NCBI GenBank assembly: GCA_026537415.1
Contig: JAFNMF010000001.1
Coordinates: forward strand, 759,811-823,810
DNA: 64,000 nucleotides
Source of the DNA: Acetobacteraceae bacterium B3987
GTDB lineage: Bacteria; Pseudomonadota; Alphaproteobacteria; Acetobacterales; Acetobacteraceae
Direction: 5' to 3'
Part shown: in pieces, positions 23,842 to 32,935 of the stretch
How positions within the stretch are numbered: the stretch's first letter is position 1
Layout of the letters: every line of letters begins with the position of its first letter
Notes under the pieces: model-generated
The model's input: the letters and a program-made list of their open reading frames with translations, nothing else
Database searches by the model: none
What the model was told of the DNA's origin: nothing
Position numbers and translations under genes: made by a program

Positions 23842-25188
23842 ATGGAGACTCGTGCAATGAACAGAAAAAGATATTTTCTAACGTGGAACTTCCAGGTCGT
23901 TCGACAGAATCCAGAGAGCAAAACACTTTATTGCTCTCCCCTTGATGCCCAGTTTCCCGATGACGCCTTCGCTCTTGAGCTGAAGCAGGATGACATCGCC
24001 ACAAACTGGACCTTTATCCCTCAAGGTGAAGAGATTGCTTCCCACTACACGGACGATATCAAAATAACCTTTAATTCCGAAATGCGGGTCTGGAACCTCC
24101 AAAATAAAGACGGACTGTTCCTGTGTTTTGACACCAAAACCCTTTCATTCTCTCGGGAACAAGCCTCCTTTTGGGAAGGTTTTCTACTACTGACACGTAA
24201 AGAAATTGAGACACTGACACATCTATTAAATCATAAATGGGTCATTCCAAAAACACAGATGATTATGGATGGAAAGGACTTTCAATTTGTTGATACCTTC
24301 AAAATAAAAATTGGAGATTTTGACATTGATATGCGTTACCAACTCCTAAGATATTGGAATAAATACAATGTAACCCTCTACTTTGATGGATGGAAAAGGG
24401 AAACACTTTATTTATACAATCCTGCCATCTACATTACTGCTTACAATAAAGAAGCTATCATGCAGCAATGTAAGATGTGTGTCATCTCACTCCGGAAAAT
24501 GGGCAATTTCACCGGACCAATCATTCTCATGACTGATAAAGATCAAGCTTATATAGACAATCTTTTTGAAGGGGAAAAAGAATATACCGACAACCTCATC
24601 ATTCATAACCTGTATCCAAAGGACTTTCTCTCCTTTGTCTGCTCAAAATATGAAATAACAAATAAGGCTACATTTGCCGGCTACCAACCTCTTCTCTATC
24701 TAGACCCGGATATCATCATAGACAGGCCATTAGTACCACTTCTGGTCCGTGGTCTTTCAAGTGGCAAGATATGTTCACCCGCTGAGGAATTTCACCCAAT
24801 ACAATCTCACATCCCAGTGGGTTCCTCCCTCTTCTCAATGGATGGCATTTCCGGACGCTTCACCCCGGGTATTAACGGAGGGACTATTCTGTTCCCCAAT
24901 ACAGAAAATGACACGATACGGCGTTTTATTGACGAAATACGTCATGTCATCACAAGTCTAGTATTCAAATTTGGACGTGCCTTTAACGGATGGGCCGATC
25001 AAGAGGCTTATAATTATCTCGCGATCAAAACCAACTGGGTCAATTCCAACGCTCTAACATCGTTCACAGCTTATCAAGGCCCTACCTATGACAGACGTCT
25101 GGGCCTCATTCATTTCTGGGGCTTTTCCTCAGAAGAAAAAGTGGAGCGTATGAAGGAATATATGACTATGTTGGACTGTCACCACTGA
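23842..25188 (+). CDS. Glycosyltransferase with N-terminal fascin-like accessory domain
   Basis: Two-part protein of 448 residues (ATG 23857 would give 443). Residues 10-130 match the domain shared with four other proteins here: an opening YFLTWNFQVVRQNPE, then DGLFLCFDTKTLSF and FWEGFLLLTRKEIETL. From about residue 195 a glycosyltransferase region follows (AIYITAYNKEAIMQQCKMC), with a metal/sugar-nucleotide motif D288-P-D290 in LYLDPDIII and a WADQEAYNYL stretch like that of GT8-type enzymes. No signal peptide or membrane segment is visible, so it is probably cytoplasmic. The gene is AT-rich compared with the dcw cluster. Donor and acceptor are unknown. Confidence 0.75.
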   Translation: METRAMNRKRYFLTWNFQVVRQNPESKTLYCSPLDAQFPDDAFALELKQDDIATNWTFIPQGEEIASHYTDDIKITFNSEMRVWNLQNKDGLFLCFDTKTLSFSREQASFWEGFLLLTRKEIETLTHLLNHKWVIPKTQMIMDGKDFQFVDTFKIKIGDFDIDMRYQLLRYWNKYNVTLYFDGWKRETLYLYNPAIYITAYNKEAIMQQCKMCVISLRKMGNFTGPIILMTDKDQAYIDNLFEGEKEYTDNLIIHNLYPKDFLSFVCSKYEITNKATFAGYQPLLYLDPDIIIDRPLVPLLVRGLSSGKICSPAEEFHPIQSHIPVGSSLFSMDGISGRFTPGINGGTILFPNTENDTIRRFIDEIRHVITSLVFKFGRAFNGWADQEAYNYLAIKTNWVNSNALTSFTAYQGPTYDRRLGLIHFWGFSSEEKVERMKEYMTMLDCHH

Positions 25189-25194
25189 GCTAAC

Positions 25195-25243
25195 TGCCGA
25201 CCTGCCCGCCCCGCAGCACACTGACGGAGCGGGCAATACGGCA
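25195..25243. terminator. Two-part hairpin between convergent genes
   Basis: Nested inverted repeats: TGCCG (25195-25199) with CGGCA (25239-25243), and TGCCCGC (25203-25209) with GCGGGCA (25229-25235). It fills the gap between two convergent glycosyltransferase genes. No T-run follows on either strand, so it is at best a weak bidirectional terminator. Confidence 0.45.
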
Positions 25244-25244
25244 A

Positions 25245-26165
25245 TTATGCCCTATCAATTTTACTCCACATAAAGCCGCAAATTACCTTAGGTAAACTAT
25301 TCCTGATCTCTTCCTTTACCAAGGCAACTAACGCCCGATATTCTAACCGGTATTTATTTGTGGTCTCAGGTTCGGGGTGATCCCACGGTTTGGTATCCGC
25401 CACGAAATGAAATATGGACGCATTCTCCTGCGCTTCTTTCACCTGCTCCTGTATATCAGGTTCAAAATAAAGGTAATTTTCATTCATATATTCAGCATAA
25501 AAATTCCATTTTTGTGAAAAATTATAAAGAGATTCCCTAAAAACATGATTTAATATTGATTCATCATAAAATGGCCATTTCTTATTTATGCAATCGATAC
25601 AGTAAGTGGCATCTGATGGTGTAATCGCTTCCATATTAAAAACAACCATACCACTATTTATGTAACGTAACGGATTACCTATGCCCAGCATGTTTCTGCT
25701 TATCTTATTAAAGTCTCCATAATCCTCATATTTTCTAAAATTACGTATCATACAACGAACACCACCGAGCTTCTTATCAGAGGGGAGTTCGTTAATAATC
25801 TTCAGAACATCATCTCTCACCAGCATATCGACATCAATGCTCAATATTTTTTTAAAGTCTTTAAAAATTGTAGGAATTAATAAAGGAAGATATGTTTCTA
25901 GAGGCCGGTTTTCATTATTGGAAAAATTCTTATTCTCTAAAAATGATGAACAATCGATAAATGATATTATACTTCCAAAAGAGGCAACAACACGCTCCAC
26001 AAGCTGGATTAATGTTGTATCAAGGCACTTATAAAGTACAAAGAACTCTACCTTGCTTATATCAGAACAATTATCGAGTATGGATTTTATTGTGACAAGA
26101 GACGGTATTACATATTTTTTATCAAATGAAATAACTATTGGAAATAAGCTCATCACACCCCCCAT
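25245..26165 (-). CDS. Glycosyltransferase family 8-like protein
   Basis: A 306-residue protein that looks like a GT8 enzyme. An N-terminal FPIVISFDKKYVIPSLVTIKSIL strand-helix is followed by the DxD motif in ILSIDVDMLVRDD (Mn and nucleotide-sugar binding), YINSGMVVFNME, and a C-terminal FHFVADTKPWD resembling the HFxGxxKPW motif of the family. The likely start is the fifth codon (ATG at 26153, MSLFPIV). The gene is distinctly AT-rich, suggesting acquisition or relaxed composition. It converges on the preceding glycosyltransferase. Acceptor unknown; a surface glycan is the natural guess. Confidence 0.8.
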   Translation of the reverse strand: MGGVMSLFPIVISFDKKYVIPSLVTIKSILDNCSDISKVEFFVLYKCLDTTLIQLVERVVASFGSIISFIDCSSFLENKNFSNNENRPLETYLPLLIPTIFKDFKKILSIDVDMLVRDDVLKIINELPSDKKLGGVRCMIRNFRKYEDYGDFNKISRNMLGIGNPLRYINSGMVVFNMEAITPSDATYCIDCINKKWPFYDESILNHVFRESLYNFSQKWNFYAEYMNENYLYFEPDIQEQVKEAQENASIFHFVADTKPWDHPEPETTNKYRLEYRALVALVKEEIRNSLPKVICGFMWSKIDRA

Positions 26166-26385
26166 AAGACCATAATTTCATATCCTATAAAATATTTTGT
26201 AATAATTTCAAGAAGATACTCTACACTATCGACTTTACTTTTTAGGAAATATCTCTTCCTGAAACATTATCAGCCATGACAAAATTATTTCGTTCTGGTC
26301 GCATAAAGCAATTGAAACCTGTACCAACTCCATTATCATGCCGCCAGTAATAGCTACCTTGGCAAGGTGGCCATAGAGAGAGCAT

Positions 26386-27753
26386 ATGCCCACCACATCA
26401 CCCAGTCACCATTCCCTCATCATGCTAGTCGTTGGCTTGTTAGTTACCGTCATACTGATTGGGGTTTCCATTCTCATTTCCCTCTCGGAAATCTCTTTTG
26501 CTGCCGCACGGGAAACCCGGATGCGGGCTCTGGCCAAAGAGGGTGACAAACGGGCCCGGGCCTTTCTCCGCCTCCGCCGTAATAGCGGACAGGTGATGAC
26601 AGCCATCCAGATCTGCCTCAATGCCGTCGGGATTCTGGGCGGTGTGGTCGGTGATGCCCTACTGAGCGAACCTTTCGCCGATGGCTTCCATTATCTGGGA
26701 CTATCCACTCCTTTATCGGAAAAAGCTGGGTCTTTTACATCATTCATTCTCGTAACCGGGCTGTTCGTACTTTTTGCCGACCTTCTGCCCAAACGCACGG
26801 CAATGAATGCCCCCGATAAAATCGCCCTAGCCGTAGGCTGGTTCCCTGCCTTAATCCTGAAGCTACTTTATCCTGCGGTATGGGTCTTTTCCCATATTGC
26901 CGATCTGATCCTGAAATTGCTGCGTATTCCTGCCACCGCCACAGTAGAGGCCGTAACGCCAGAGGATCTCCGGGCCATCCTCGCCGCAGGAACGGCCTCC
27001 GGTATTCTGCTGGAGCAGGAACATCAGATGATTCAGAATGTCATGGCCCTACAGAACCGTTCTGTAACTTCTGCCATGACACCACGGGATGAAATTGTTT
27101 ATCTGGATGTTAATGAAAGTCTGGAAAGCCAGCGTGACAAAGTGCGTGTCCGCCCCTATTCCCGCTATCCATTCTGTGATGGATCACTGGATAAAGTGGT
27201 TGGTTCCATCCGTGCAGAAGACGTTCTGGTCGCCGTTGTGGACGAACCGGCTACACTGACCAATCCGCAGAAAGCCTCTCCCAAACAAATCTTCAACATG
27301 CGACGGGATGTTCTCTCTCTCCCCGATACGCTGAATCTCTGGGAAACTCTGGCCCAATTCGACACTCACGGAGCCGGATTTGCACTCATCTTCAATGAAT
27401 ATGGGCTGATTGTCGGGCTAATCACCTATAAGGACATCATGGGTGCCCTGATGGACGGGCTGGCCAATCCTTTTGAAGAACAGGCCATCGTCCGCCGTGA
27501 TGATGATTCATGGCTGATTGATGGTGCCGCTCCCATTCTGGACGTCATCCGTGAACTGGATATTCCCCTCTCCCACGACAATACCGAATTTGACACGATT
27601 GCCGGCTTCATCACGCACCGGCTGCGCCGCATGGCCCGCAAGGCAGACCGTGTTGAAATTGCCGGTTTCCGATTTGAGGTCGTAGATGTCGAGCTGTTCC
27701 GCATCAACCAGCTTCTGGTAACCCGTATGAAGCCCACCAGCAAAAACGGATAA
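26386..27753 (+). CDS. CNNM/CorC-family membrane protein (DUF21-CBS-CorC_HlyC)
   Basis: A 455-residue inner-membrane protein of the HlyC/CorC group, linked to Mg/Co ion transport or tolerance. The N-terminal DUF21 region has about four hydrophobic stretches, starting LIMLVVGLLVTVILIGVSILISL, and contains the typical SEISFAAARETRMRALAKEGD. A CBS pair follows the conserved NVMALQNRSVTSAMTPRDEIVYLD, and a CorC_HlyC domain lies at the C-terminus (DGAAPILDVIRELDIPL). An AGAGAG element lies just before the ATG. It is followed at 14 bases by the nicotinamidase gene. Confidence 0.88.
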   Translation: MPTTSPSHHSLIMLVVGLLVTVILIGVSILISLSEISFAAARETRMRALAKEGDKRARAFLRLRRNSGQVMTAIQICLNAVGILGGVVGDALLSEPFADGFHYLGLSTPLSEKAGSFTSFILVTGLFVLFADLLPKRTAMNAPDKIALAVGWFPALILKLLYPAVWVFSHIADLILKLLRIPATATVEAVTPEDLRAILAAGTASGILLEQEHQMIQNVMALQNRSVTSAMTPRDEIVYLDVNESLESQRDKVRVRPYSRYPFCDGSLDKVVGSIRAEDVLVAVVDEPATLTNPQKASPKQIFNMRRDVLSLPDTLNLWETLAQFDTHGAGFALIFNEYGLIVGLITYKDIMGALMDGLANPFEEQAIVRRDDDSWLIDGAAPILDVIRELDIPLSHDNTEFDTIAGFITHRLRRMARKADRVEIAGFRFEVVDVELFRINQLLVTRMKPTSKNG

Positions 27754-27767
27754 GGTCTGCCCCCATC

Positions 27768-28355
27768 ATGACCTCTCATAGCCCCCTGCTCCCTGATACA
27801 ATCACCAAGCGGGATGCTCTACTCATCATTGATATGCAGAACGACTTCATGCCCGGCGGGGCTCTACCCGTCTCTGGCGGTCCCGCTTGTCTGCCAGCCA
27901 TCAACCACCTCACTCAATACGGCTTCCGTGCTGTCATTGCCTCTCAAGACTGGCACCCTGCGCAGCATTGCTCCTTCAAAGAACAAGGCGGATCTTGGCC
28001 CATACACTGCCTTGCAGGCTCATTCGGTGCTGCTCTGGTTGATGGGTTGGATCAGCAAAACATCACCCACATTATTCGCAAAGGAACGGCCTTGGAGGCA
28101 GATTCAAACTCTGCCTTTTATGACGATCATGGTACCAACACCGGTTTAACCGCTCTACTATGCGGCTTGGGCATCAAACGAGTTTTCCTATGCGGCGTAG
28201 CGTTGGATGTCTGCGTTCTTGCTACGGCACGCCATGCAGCACGAGATGGCTTTGAGACATATATCCTACAACAGGCCTCGGCAGGAATCGGGGCATTGCC
28301 CACCTCCCTCCACGAAGAAAACCTCATCCTCTACCGAGGAAATATAGGGGCTTAA
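27768..28355 (+). CDS. pncA: Nicotinamidase / pyrazinamidase PncA
   Basis: Cysteine amidohydrolase that converts nicotinamide to nicotinate for NAD+ salvage. The 195 residues carry the triad context: Asp in LLIIDMQNDFMPGGALP, Lys in IRKGTALEADSNSAF and Cys in FLCGVALDVCVLATARHA. Metal-binding SQDWHPAQHCSF is also present. The length fits PncA. It starts shortly after the CNNM-type gene and is probably co-transcribed with it; no functional link between the two is evident. Confidence 0.93.
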   Translation: MTSHSPLLPDTITKRDALLIIDMQNDFMPGGALPVSGGPACLPAINHLTQYGFRAVIASQDWHPAQHCSFKEQGGSWPIHCLAGSFGAALVDGLDQQNITHIIRKGTALEADSNSAFYDDHGTNTGLTALLCGLGIKRVFLCGVALDVCVLATARHAARDGFETYILQQASAGIGALPTSLHEENLILYRGNIGA

Positions 28356-28378
28356 CGCCTCTGCGCACCCAGAAACCG

Positions 28379-29806
28379 TTATTGTTTCTGGAAACCCGCC
28401 ACATGCAGCCCCTTCTGAAGGTAGGCATTCCTTTTCATGACATTCCAGACCAAACCACTGCGAAGATTTTCGATCATCAGCAGAATGGGGCCCTGATCAA
28501 TCCCCAGTTGCTGCCCATCAACCCAGAAGCTGTCTCCATCGACAAAGCTGGGATTGAAAGCATCCAAAAAGCCATACCGATTATAGACCTTGCTTCCATA
28601 CCGGGCCTTCATAGCCTGAAGTGCGGGCAAAGCAATTTCTGGGGCAAAAGCCACGGACCCACCCACCGCTGTGGGAGCAATCGTGCCGTCATCAAGTACA
28701 TAATCCCAACCAGCCCCACGGGCACTATAGGCAAGGAAGTGACGTCTCTGGCCATCAACATTCCTATAAGCATCCCCCGGACCATCCGAGGCCGTCAGCC
28801 CCCAAATATCTGCACTATAATCCTTCCAGTGCCCCGGATTATGACGGGCATATTCACGCTGTGAGTAAGCTGCCTTTCGACTATTCTGGAAATAGTTGTA
28901 GCCCCGTTGGCGGCTCGCTTTATCCAGAATACCACGGAAATCTACCCAGCATTCGCTATACTGATGCCCAAATAAAGGAGCGAAATTAAGCAGGTTATAC
29001 CCATAAAAATTGCCCTGCTGCCTCTTATGTGTCTCTGTCCAGCGGTCCCATGTGTCAGCGGGCAAAGCATGTGTCGGGGAACCAAGTGCCAGCAGATAGA
29101 GCATCAGCCCTTCATTATATCCTGTCCACTGCGAAGACAGAAAATGATCCGGTGGCATCCACCCCATACTCAGCCATGAGCTTTTACCTCCGGTCATCCA
29201 CCGCCAGTCCACCCGACGATAAAGCCCATCTGCCAGCGTTCGTATCTCCCGCTCCTGCTGGCTCGGACCATCATAATAAGACTGAACAAACAATACTCCG
29301 CCCATCAGCAAGGCCGTGTCTATGCTGGAAAGCTCCGACCAATCCGCTACACGCAACCCTGTTTCGGGATCCAGAAAATGATAGAAAAACCCATGAGTGC
29401 CCGCCGTACCACGGGCCGCATCACCTTGCGGTAACGCCGCCAGAAAACGCAATGTAAGAAGGGTGCGCTCTACAGCCTGCTGCCGTGTGATATACCCCCG
29501 CTCCACACCAATTCCATAAGCGGTCAGACCAAAGCCTACACTGGCTATGCTGGCAGCACCATGCGGCAAAGGCGCACGATCTGGCACAAGCCCATTACGA
29601 GGATTCGCTGTCTCCCAGAACCAATTAAACGTCCGATGTTCGAGGTCCTCTACAAAAAGACGCTCCTGAGACGATAAAGGATAGGACGTCGCTTTAGCAG
29701 TCGGTATAGCCCCAGACACTAGCGCGGCCAGAACAATACCGGCTGCCAATATCCATAAGTTCCTAAGAGCACAATATACGGGCTGAATCATCTTCATAGA
29801 AAGCAT
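28379..29806 (-). CDS. Secreted glycoamylase-like glycoside hydrolase (GH144 type)
   Basis: Exported protein of about 475 residues. The start at ATG 29806 is chosen because GGAGAAGAGAGG lies just before it; the frame is open eleven codons further. A signal peptide (LWILAAGIVLAALVSGAIPTAKA) precedes an (alpha/alpha)6-type domain with EDLEHRTFNWFWETANPRNGLVPDRAP, SVGFGLTAYGIGVERGYITR, a GYNEGLMLYLLALGSPTH segment with a likely catalytic Glu and a C-terminal DGDSFWVDGQQLGIDQGPILLMIENLRSG. These are hallmarks of PF10091 glycoamylase-like proteins, which include GH144 endo-beta-1,2-glucanases. A role in periplasmic beta-glucan turnover is inference. Confidence 0.85.
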   Translation of the reverse strand: MLSMKMIQPVYCALRNLWILAAGIVLAALVSGAIPTAKATSYPLSSQERLFVEDLEHRTFNWFWETANPRNGLVPDRAPLPHGAASIASVGFGLTAYGIGVERGYITRQQAVERTLLTLRFLAALPQGDAARGTAGTHGFFYHFLDPETGLRVADWSELSSIDTALLMGGVLFVQSYYDGPSQQEREIRTLADGLYRRVDWRWMTGGKSSWLSMGWMPPDHFLSSQWTGYNEGLMLYLLALGSPTHALPADTWDRWTETHKRQQGNFYGYNLLNFAPLFGHQYSECWVDFRGILDKASRQRGYNYFQNSRKAAYSQREYARHNPGHWKDYSADIWGLTASDGPGDAYRNVDGQRRHFLAYSARGAGWDYVLDDGTIAPTAVGGSVAFAPEIALPALQAMKARYGSKVYNRYGFLDAFNPSFVDGDSFWVDGQQLGIDQGPILLMIENLRSGLVWNVMKRNAYLQKGLHVAGFQKQ

Positions 29807-29871
29807 GTCCTCTCTTCTCCAAGCCCTTACATGTCCCATGCAGAAGCTAACCCTACCCTCTTGATGAGCCT

Positions 29872-30921
29872 CTAATCCAACATTCTACCATTGATAATGG
29901 CAGAGCTTCGCCGACTATAATGCGTCTCTTTCCCCACAGGCTCATGGTGCGCTGCAGTATCTTCGAAAATAGTATATTCAATGCCGTTCGAATAACTATG
30001 AATCTGCCTTACTTTATCCTCATACCGCCCACGATATTCGTGAATCACCATGGAATATAATAAGGGGCCTGTAACACGCAGAATACCGTAAGCCCCTACC
30101 CCATGAATGGCTTTCTTATACAAAGCAATACTGCACATGACCTGCTGTATGATACGGCGCATCAAAGGATGGCCCGCAGCGCATATTATGTAATACTGCT
30201 CATATTCACCATAAGAGATATGTTCAATCTCTCTATGCATACGGGCCCCATGATACCAGAACGAAAGCAGGAACCGGTCGTCTGGCTGTACAACTAGATC
30301 AAGGGGATAGGAGATAACAGTTTTCAAATCGAGATATACACCGCCCACAGCATATAAGCACAGATAACGAAAGAAATCAGCACGAGCAGCCAGATAATCA
30401 GGACTGATAGACTGGTAATATTTCAGAAACTCATCACCATAATTCTCTTTAATAAATGTCTCTATGTCATAGTACCCGCCCTCTGACCAGAAATAGAACG
30501 TATAATTCTGGTTAAGAGAAACGATATTGTTTCTATTTTCGATAAAAGCTTTTGGATATACGCCCGGCTCTTTAGGGAAAATACCTATCTGATGAATCTG
30601 ATGAGCAATATGCTCCTGCTCAGGAAACTCCGGCACTCGGGGCGGCAACATTTCAAGATCAATCAGGCGAAATGTTTCACACCGCTCCATGTGAGGGCAG
30701 TAGGCCTCAGAAAGATCAGGAGATGCGGAAAGATACCCTTTGCCCTTCTTGAAGAAACCAACACGCGTAACAACCTGACGGTGAGCCTCAAACCCTGCCT
30801 CTATGAGGTCATCCTCTGTCGCCACCGGTGGAGCATCGTCCTCATAATATTCGCACAGGAATTTCTGAACAATCTTACGATCAATAATGGCTAGATAGGT
30901 ATTGTAACAAGAAACGAACAT
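29872..30921 (-). CDS. Sugar transferase with DXD motif (GT32/capsule type) and N-terminal shared domain
   Basis: A 349-residue protein. Residues 1-90 include KGKGYLSASPDLSEAY and CETFRLIDLEML, the C-terminal half of the domain shared with four other proteins in this window. From about residue 104 it looks like a glycosyltransferase sugar-binding-region protein: HIAHQIHQIGIFPKEP, SPDYLAARADFFRYLCLYAVGGVYLDLK, where D198 begins a D-x-K version of the DxD motif. No export signal is visible. It lies seven bases after the stand-alone shared-domain gene, so the two are probably co-translated and may work as a pair. Confidence 0.7.
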   Translation of the reverse strand: MFVSCYNTYLAIIDRKIVQKFLCEYYEDDAPPVATEDDLIEAGFEAHRQVVTRVGFFKKGKGYLSASPDLSEAYCPHMERCETFRLIDLEMLPPRVPEFPEQEHIAHQIHQIGIFPKEPGVYPKAFIENRNNIVSLNQNYTFYFWSEGGYYDIETFIKENYGDEFLKYYQSISPDYLAARADFFRYLCLYAVGGVYLDLKTVISYPLDLVVQPDDRFLLSFWYHGARMHREIEHISYGEYEQYYIICAAGHPLMRRIIQQVMCSIALYKKAIHGVGAYGILRVTGPLLYSMVIHEYRGRYEDKVRQIHSYSNGIEYTIFEDTAAHHEPVGKETHYSRRSSAIINGRMLD

Positions 30922-30928
30922 GCCGCCC

Positions 30929-31576
30929 TCAAAATTCTATATCTTTAAGACGCTTAATGCGCATGTTATACTGTTTTTCCGATACAAACCCTTGGAAAGA
31001 AAAGGTCGCCATTTCACCTTTTTTCATACGACCTACCTTCGCAAAAGTAGGTATATTTTCTAAAAAGCCAATGCGTTTCCTATCAAAAGACGCAACGAAT
31101 GGCTTGTTCTCTCCCGGGGGGATAAACTGTAGGCCGGAGATTTCCGTATTGTCGTTATGACAGACAATATGACTCATGCCGGGGTCTGTGACAGCCAGAA
31201 GCCCTTTATAGACATCATAAGGAAGGGGGCAAAATAACTCCCAGTCTGCTACACCGCCAGAAAAAGTGGTCTTGTTGTTTGATGGGTTAATGCTGAGATA
31301 ATCACCCGTCTCATCATTACACAACGCCACCAGTCCCCTATCCTGCGGACATATCCTCAAGGGGGACATCTCTACTAGCATATTGAAAATATTACGCCAC
31401 TGCGGCACGAATTTTTGCGGGAACGGATAAGGGCTAGCCACAAACCCACTGACAAAAGAGCCTTGAAGCGGCACCCGGGCCAATATTTTACGATGGGGCG
31501 TATAGCATAAAACATGCCCAAAACAGTCCATGAACCAGACTTTATCAAACGAGTAAGGTAAAACTTCCTCGGGCAT
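30929..31576 (-). CDS. Stand-alone fascin-like domain protein (copy 1)
   Basis: About 215 residues with no known name. It is clearly homologous to the 209-residue protein just upstream: VWFMDCFGHVL against LWVMDWFGHLI, and GLVALCNDETGDYLSINPSNN with DWELF (residues 112-116) against SLVALEDQDSGTYFSINPRNH with DWERF. The pattern of a Gly-x-Tyr-Leu-Ser strand followed by Trp-Glu-x-Phe resembles fascin or beta-trefoil modules. A GTG codon precedes the chosen ATG. No catalytic motif, signal peptide or membrane segment is seen. The adjacent sugar transferase suggests a glycan-binding or partner role, which is inference. Confidence 0.7.
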   Translation of the reverse strand: MPEEVLPYSFDKVWFMDCFGHVLCYTPHRKILARVPLQGSFVSGFVASPYPFPQKFVPQWRNIFNMLVEMSPLRICPQDRGLVALCNDETGDYLSINPSNNKTTFSGGVADWELFCPLPYDVYKGLLAVTDPGMSHIVCHNDNTEISGLQFIPPGENKPFVASFDRKRIGFLENIPTFAKVGRMKKGEMATFSFQGFVSEKQYNMRIKRLKDIEF

Positions 31577-31663
31577 CACCCATTCCCTAAAAACAGCATC
31601 AGTTCACCTGAAAACTTCTTCGCTTAAAAGCTATTGGTGCGCAGACAACAGTTCTATGCAGCA

Positions 31664-31696
31664 GAAAAAATCCCATCCCTCTGAACAGGGATGGGA
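31664..31696 (-). terminator. Rho-independent terminator
   Basis: Nine-base perfect stem CCCATCCCT (31672-31680) with AGGGATGGG (31687-31695), six-base loop. On the minus strand it is followed by ATTTTTT, giving a classical terminator just after the 209-residue shared-domain gene that ends at 31705. It separates that gene from the downstream pair. Confidence 0.85.
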
Positions 31697-31704
31697 CAAA
31701 AATC

Positions 31705-32334
31705 TTACAATTCTTTCTCTGACCGAACGATAACAAGTTCCGCAACATCACCATGCGGACTGGCCAGCTTGACTTCCACAGACGAACCCGGTGCCGTCGT
31801 GCCAATCTTAGCCAGGTTTTCCAGATTACGGGTAATGGAGAATGCAAATTCACCCAACCACGCAAAATTGCCGACATTTTCGACCACGGAAGGCCAGGCA
31901 AGAGTAGGAACGGGCTGTCCGTTCATCTCTACCTCACCATAGGAATGATCCTGCAGGATAGCCAAACCATCCAGCATTTCCTTGGTCAGAAGAATGAAAC
32001 GCTCCCAATCATACACAGCTGGAGAGTTCCAATGAGTGTCATGGTTCCGAGGATTAATCGAGAAATACGTCCCGGAATCCTGATCTTCAAGAGCTACAAG
32101 GCTCGCCCCTGCATCCACAAACTGGGCATCCGGCAGATTGTGCGCAACACTCGATGTATGACGGAACATAACACGGGTTGGTGTCTTCAACGGCCAGGAA
32201 GCCAGTACGAATGTATCTGGATAGGCCCCCGGGGAAAAATAACTACGGATCAGAGGACCATCTTCAGAAGGCTGCTCAATCAGATGACCGAACCAGTCCA
32301 TGACCCAAAGACGCTGTAAACGATTCTCGCTCAT
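31705..32334 (-). CDS. Stand-alone fascin-like domain protein (copy 2)
   Basis: A 209-residue uncharacterised protein. It starts MSENRLQRLWVMDWFGHLIEQP, carries DSGTYFSINPRN and DWERF at residues 109-113, and ends in a more variable segment with short beta-rich stretches (SSVEVKLASPHGDVAELVIVRS). It is a paralogue of the next minus-strand gene and of the N-terminal region of the transferase at 23.8 kb. It has its own terminator, so it is probably a single-gene unit; the AT-rich region before it would hold the promoter. Function unknown; a carbohydrate-binding beta-trefoil is the best structural guess. Confidence 0.7.
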   Translation of the reverse strand: MSENRLQRLWVMDWFGHLIEQPSEDGPLIRSYFSPGAYPDTFVLASWPLKTPTRVMFRHTSSVAHNLPDAQFVDAGASLVALEDQDSGTYFSINPRNHDTHWNSPAVYDWERFILLTKEMLDGLAILQDHSYGEVEMNGQPVPTLAWPSVVENVGNFAWLGEFAFSITRNLENLAKIGTTAPGSSVEVKLASPHGDVAELVIVRSEKEL

Positions 32335-32681
32335 GGTAACACCTCATTAAATCAGGGTATGAACCGCATTATAACAGGATAGAAAGAATGTAAACATCCC
32401 TCTACAGGAAGGAAATTTAAAGATAACAATAATAAAATTTAATTGATTAAGTTGCAAACAAAGAAATAGAGAAAACACTTAACATATTTACTTCTATCAA
32501 AGTAAATATTTAGACAGAAAATAGATCCGCCCATCATATTCCAAGTGTCATATCTTTAATGTTGCTCTAAAAAAAAGAATGATACTATCACTCTAGTAGA
32601 AAATAAGAGGAAGAAAGCTTACAAAAAACTTCAATATTCTTAAAACCGAACACTCTTCTCAGTCAAGAATACGGAAATGTA
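32335..32681. other. AT-rich intergenic region
   Basis: About 350 bases between a minus-strand gene start and the tRNA-Arg 3' end. It is strongly AT-rich, with short A- and T-runs and no reading frame or convincing hairpin. It should hold the promoter of the 209-residue shared-domain gene and the end of the tRNA transcript, but I cannot assign exact elements. Confidence 0.5.
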
Positions 32682-32758
32682 TGGTGCGCCCTGCTGGATT
32701 CGAACCAGCGACCCACAGCTTAGAAGGCTGTTGCTCTATCCAGCTGAGCTAAGGGCGC
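32682..32758 (-). tRNA. tRNA-Arg (anticodon TCT)
   Basis: Complete 77-base cloverleaf on the minus strand. The acceptor GCGCCCT pairs with AGGGCGC and the CCA end is encoded. The anticodon loop CTTCTAA reads TCT (arginine, AGA codons), and the T-loop GGTTCGAATCC is standard. It lies 20 bases downstream of tRNA-Pro and is probably processed from the same transcript. Confidence 0.93.
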
Positions 32759-32778
32759 TCTCGCCTTGCTGTGCAACG

Positions 32779-32855
32779 TGGTCGGGGCGCCCGGACTCGA
32801 ACCGGGGGCCTCCTGTACCCAAAACAGGCGCGCTACCAGGCTGCGCCACGCCCCG
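32779..32855 (-). tRNA. tRNA-Pro (anticodon TGG)
   Basis: Complete 77-base cloverleaf on the minus strand. The acceptor CGGGGCG pairs with CGCCCCG, CCA is encoded, and the anticodon stem CCTGT/ACAGG encloses a loop with TGG (proline). The T-arm CCCGGTTCGAGTCCGGG is canonical. Confidence 0.93.
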
Positions 32856-32935
32856 ACGACGTGAGCCCTTCTTAAAGGGACTTCTTCTTACAGGCAAGAG
32901 ACTTTCTTGCCTAAAAAAAGTGTTTTTTCAAAAAA

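Noticed and set aside
28369-28391. Hairpin CCAGAAAC/GTTTCTGG between pncA and the glycoamylase-like gene
   Set aside because: It overlaps the end of the hydrolase coding region and has no T-run, so I do not call it a terminator.
32892-32912. Perfect 8-base hairpin between gpt and tRNA-Pro
   Set aside because: The T-run lies before, not after, the stem in the direction of transcription. It might be a processing signal, but there is no support.
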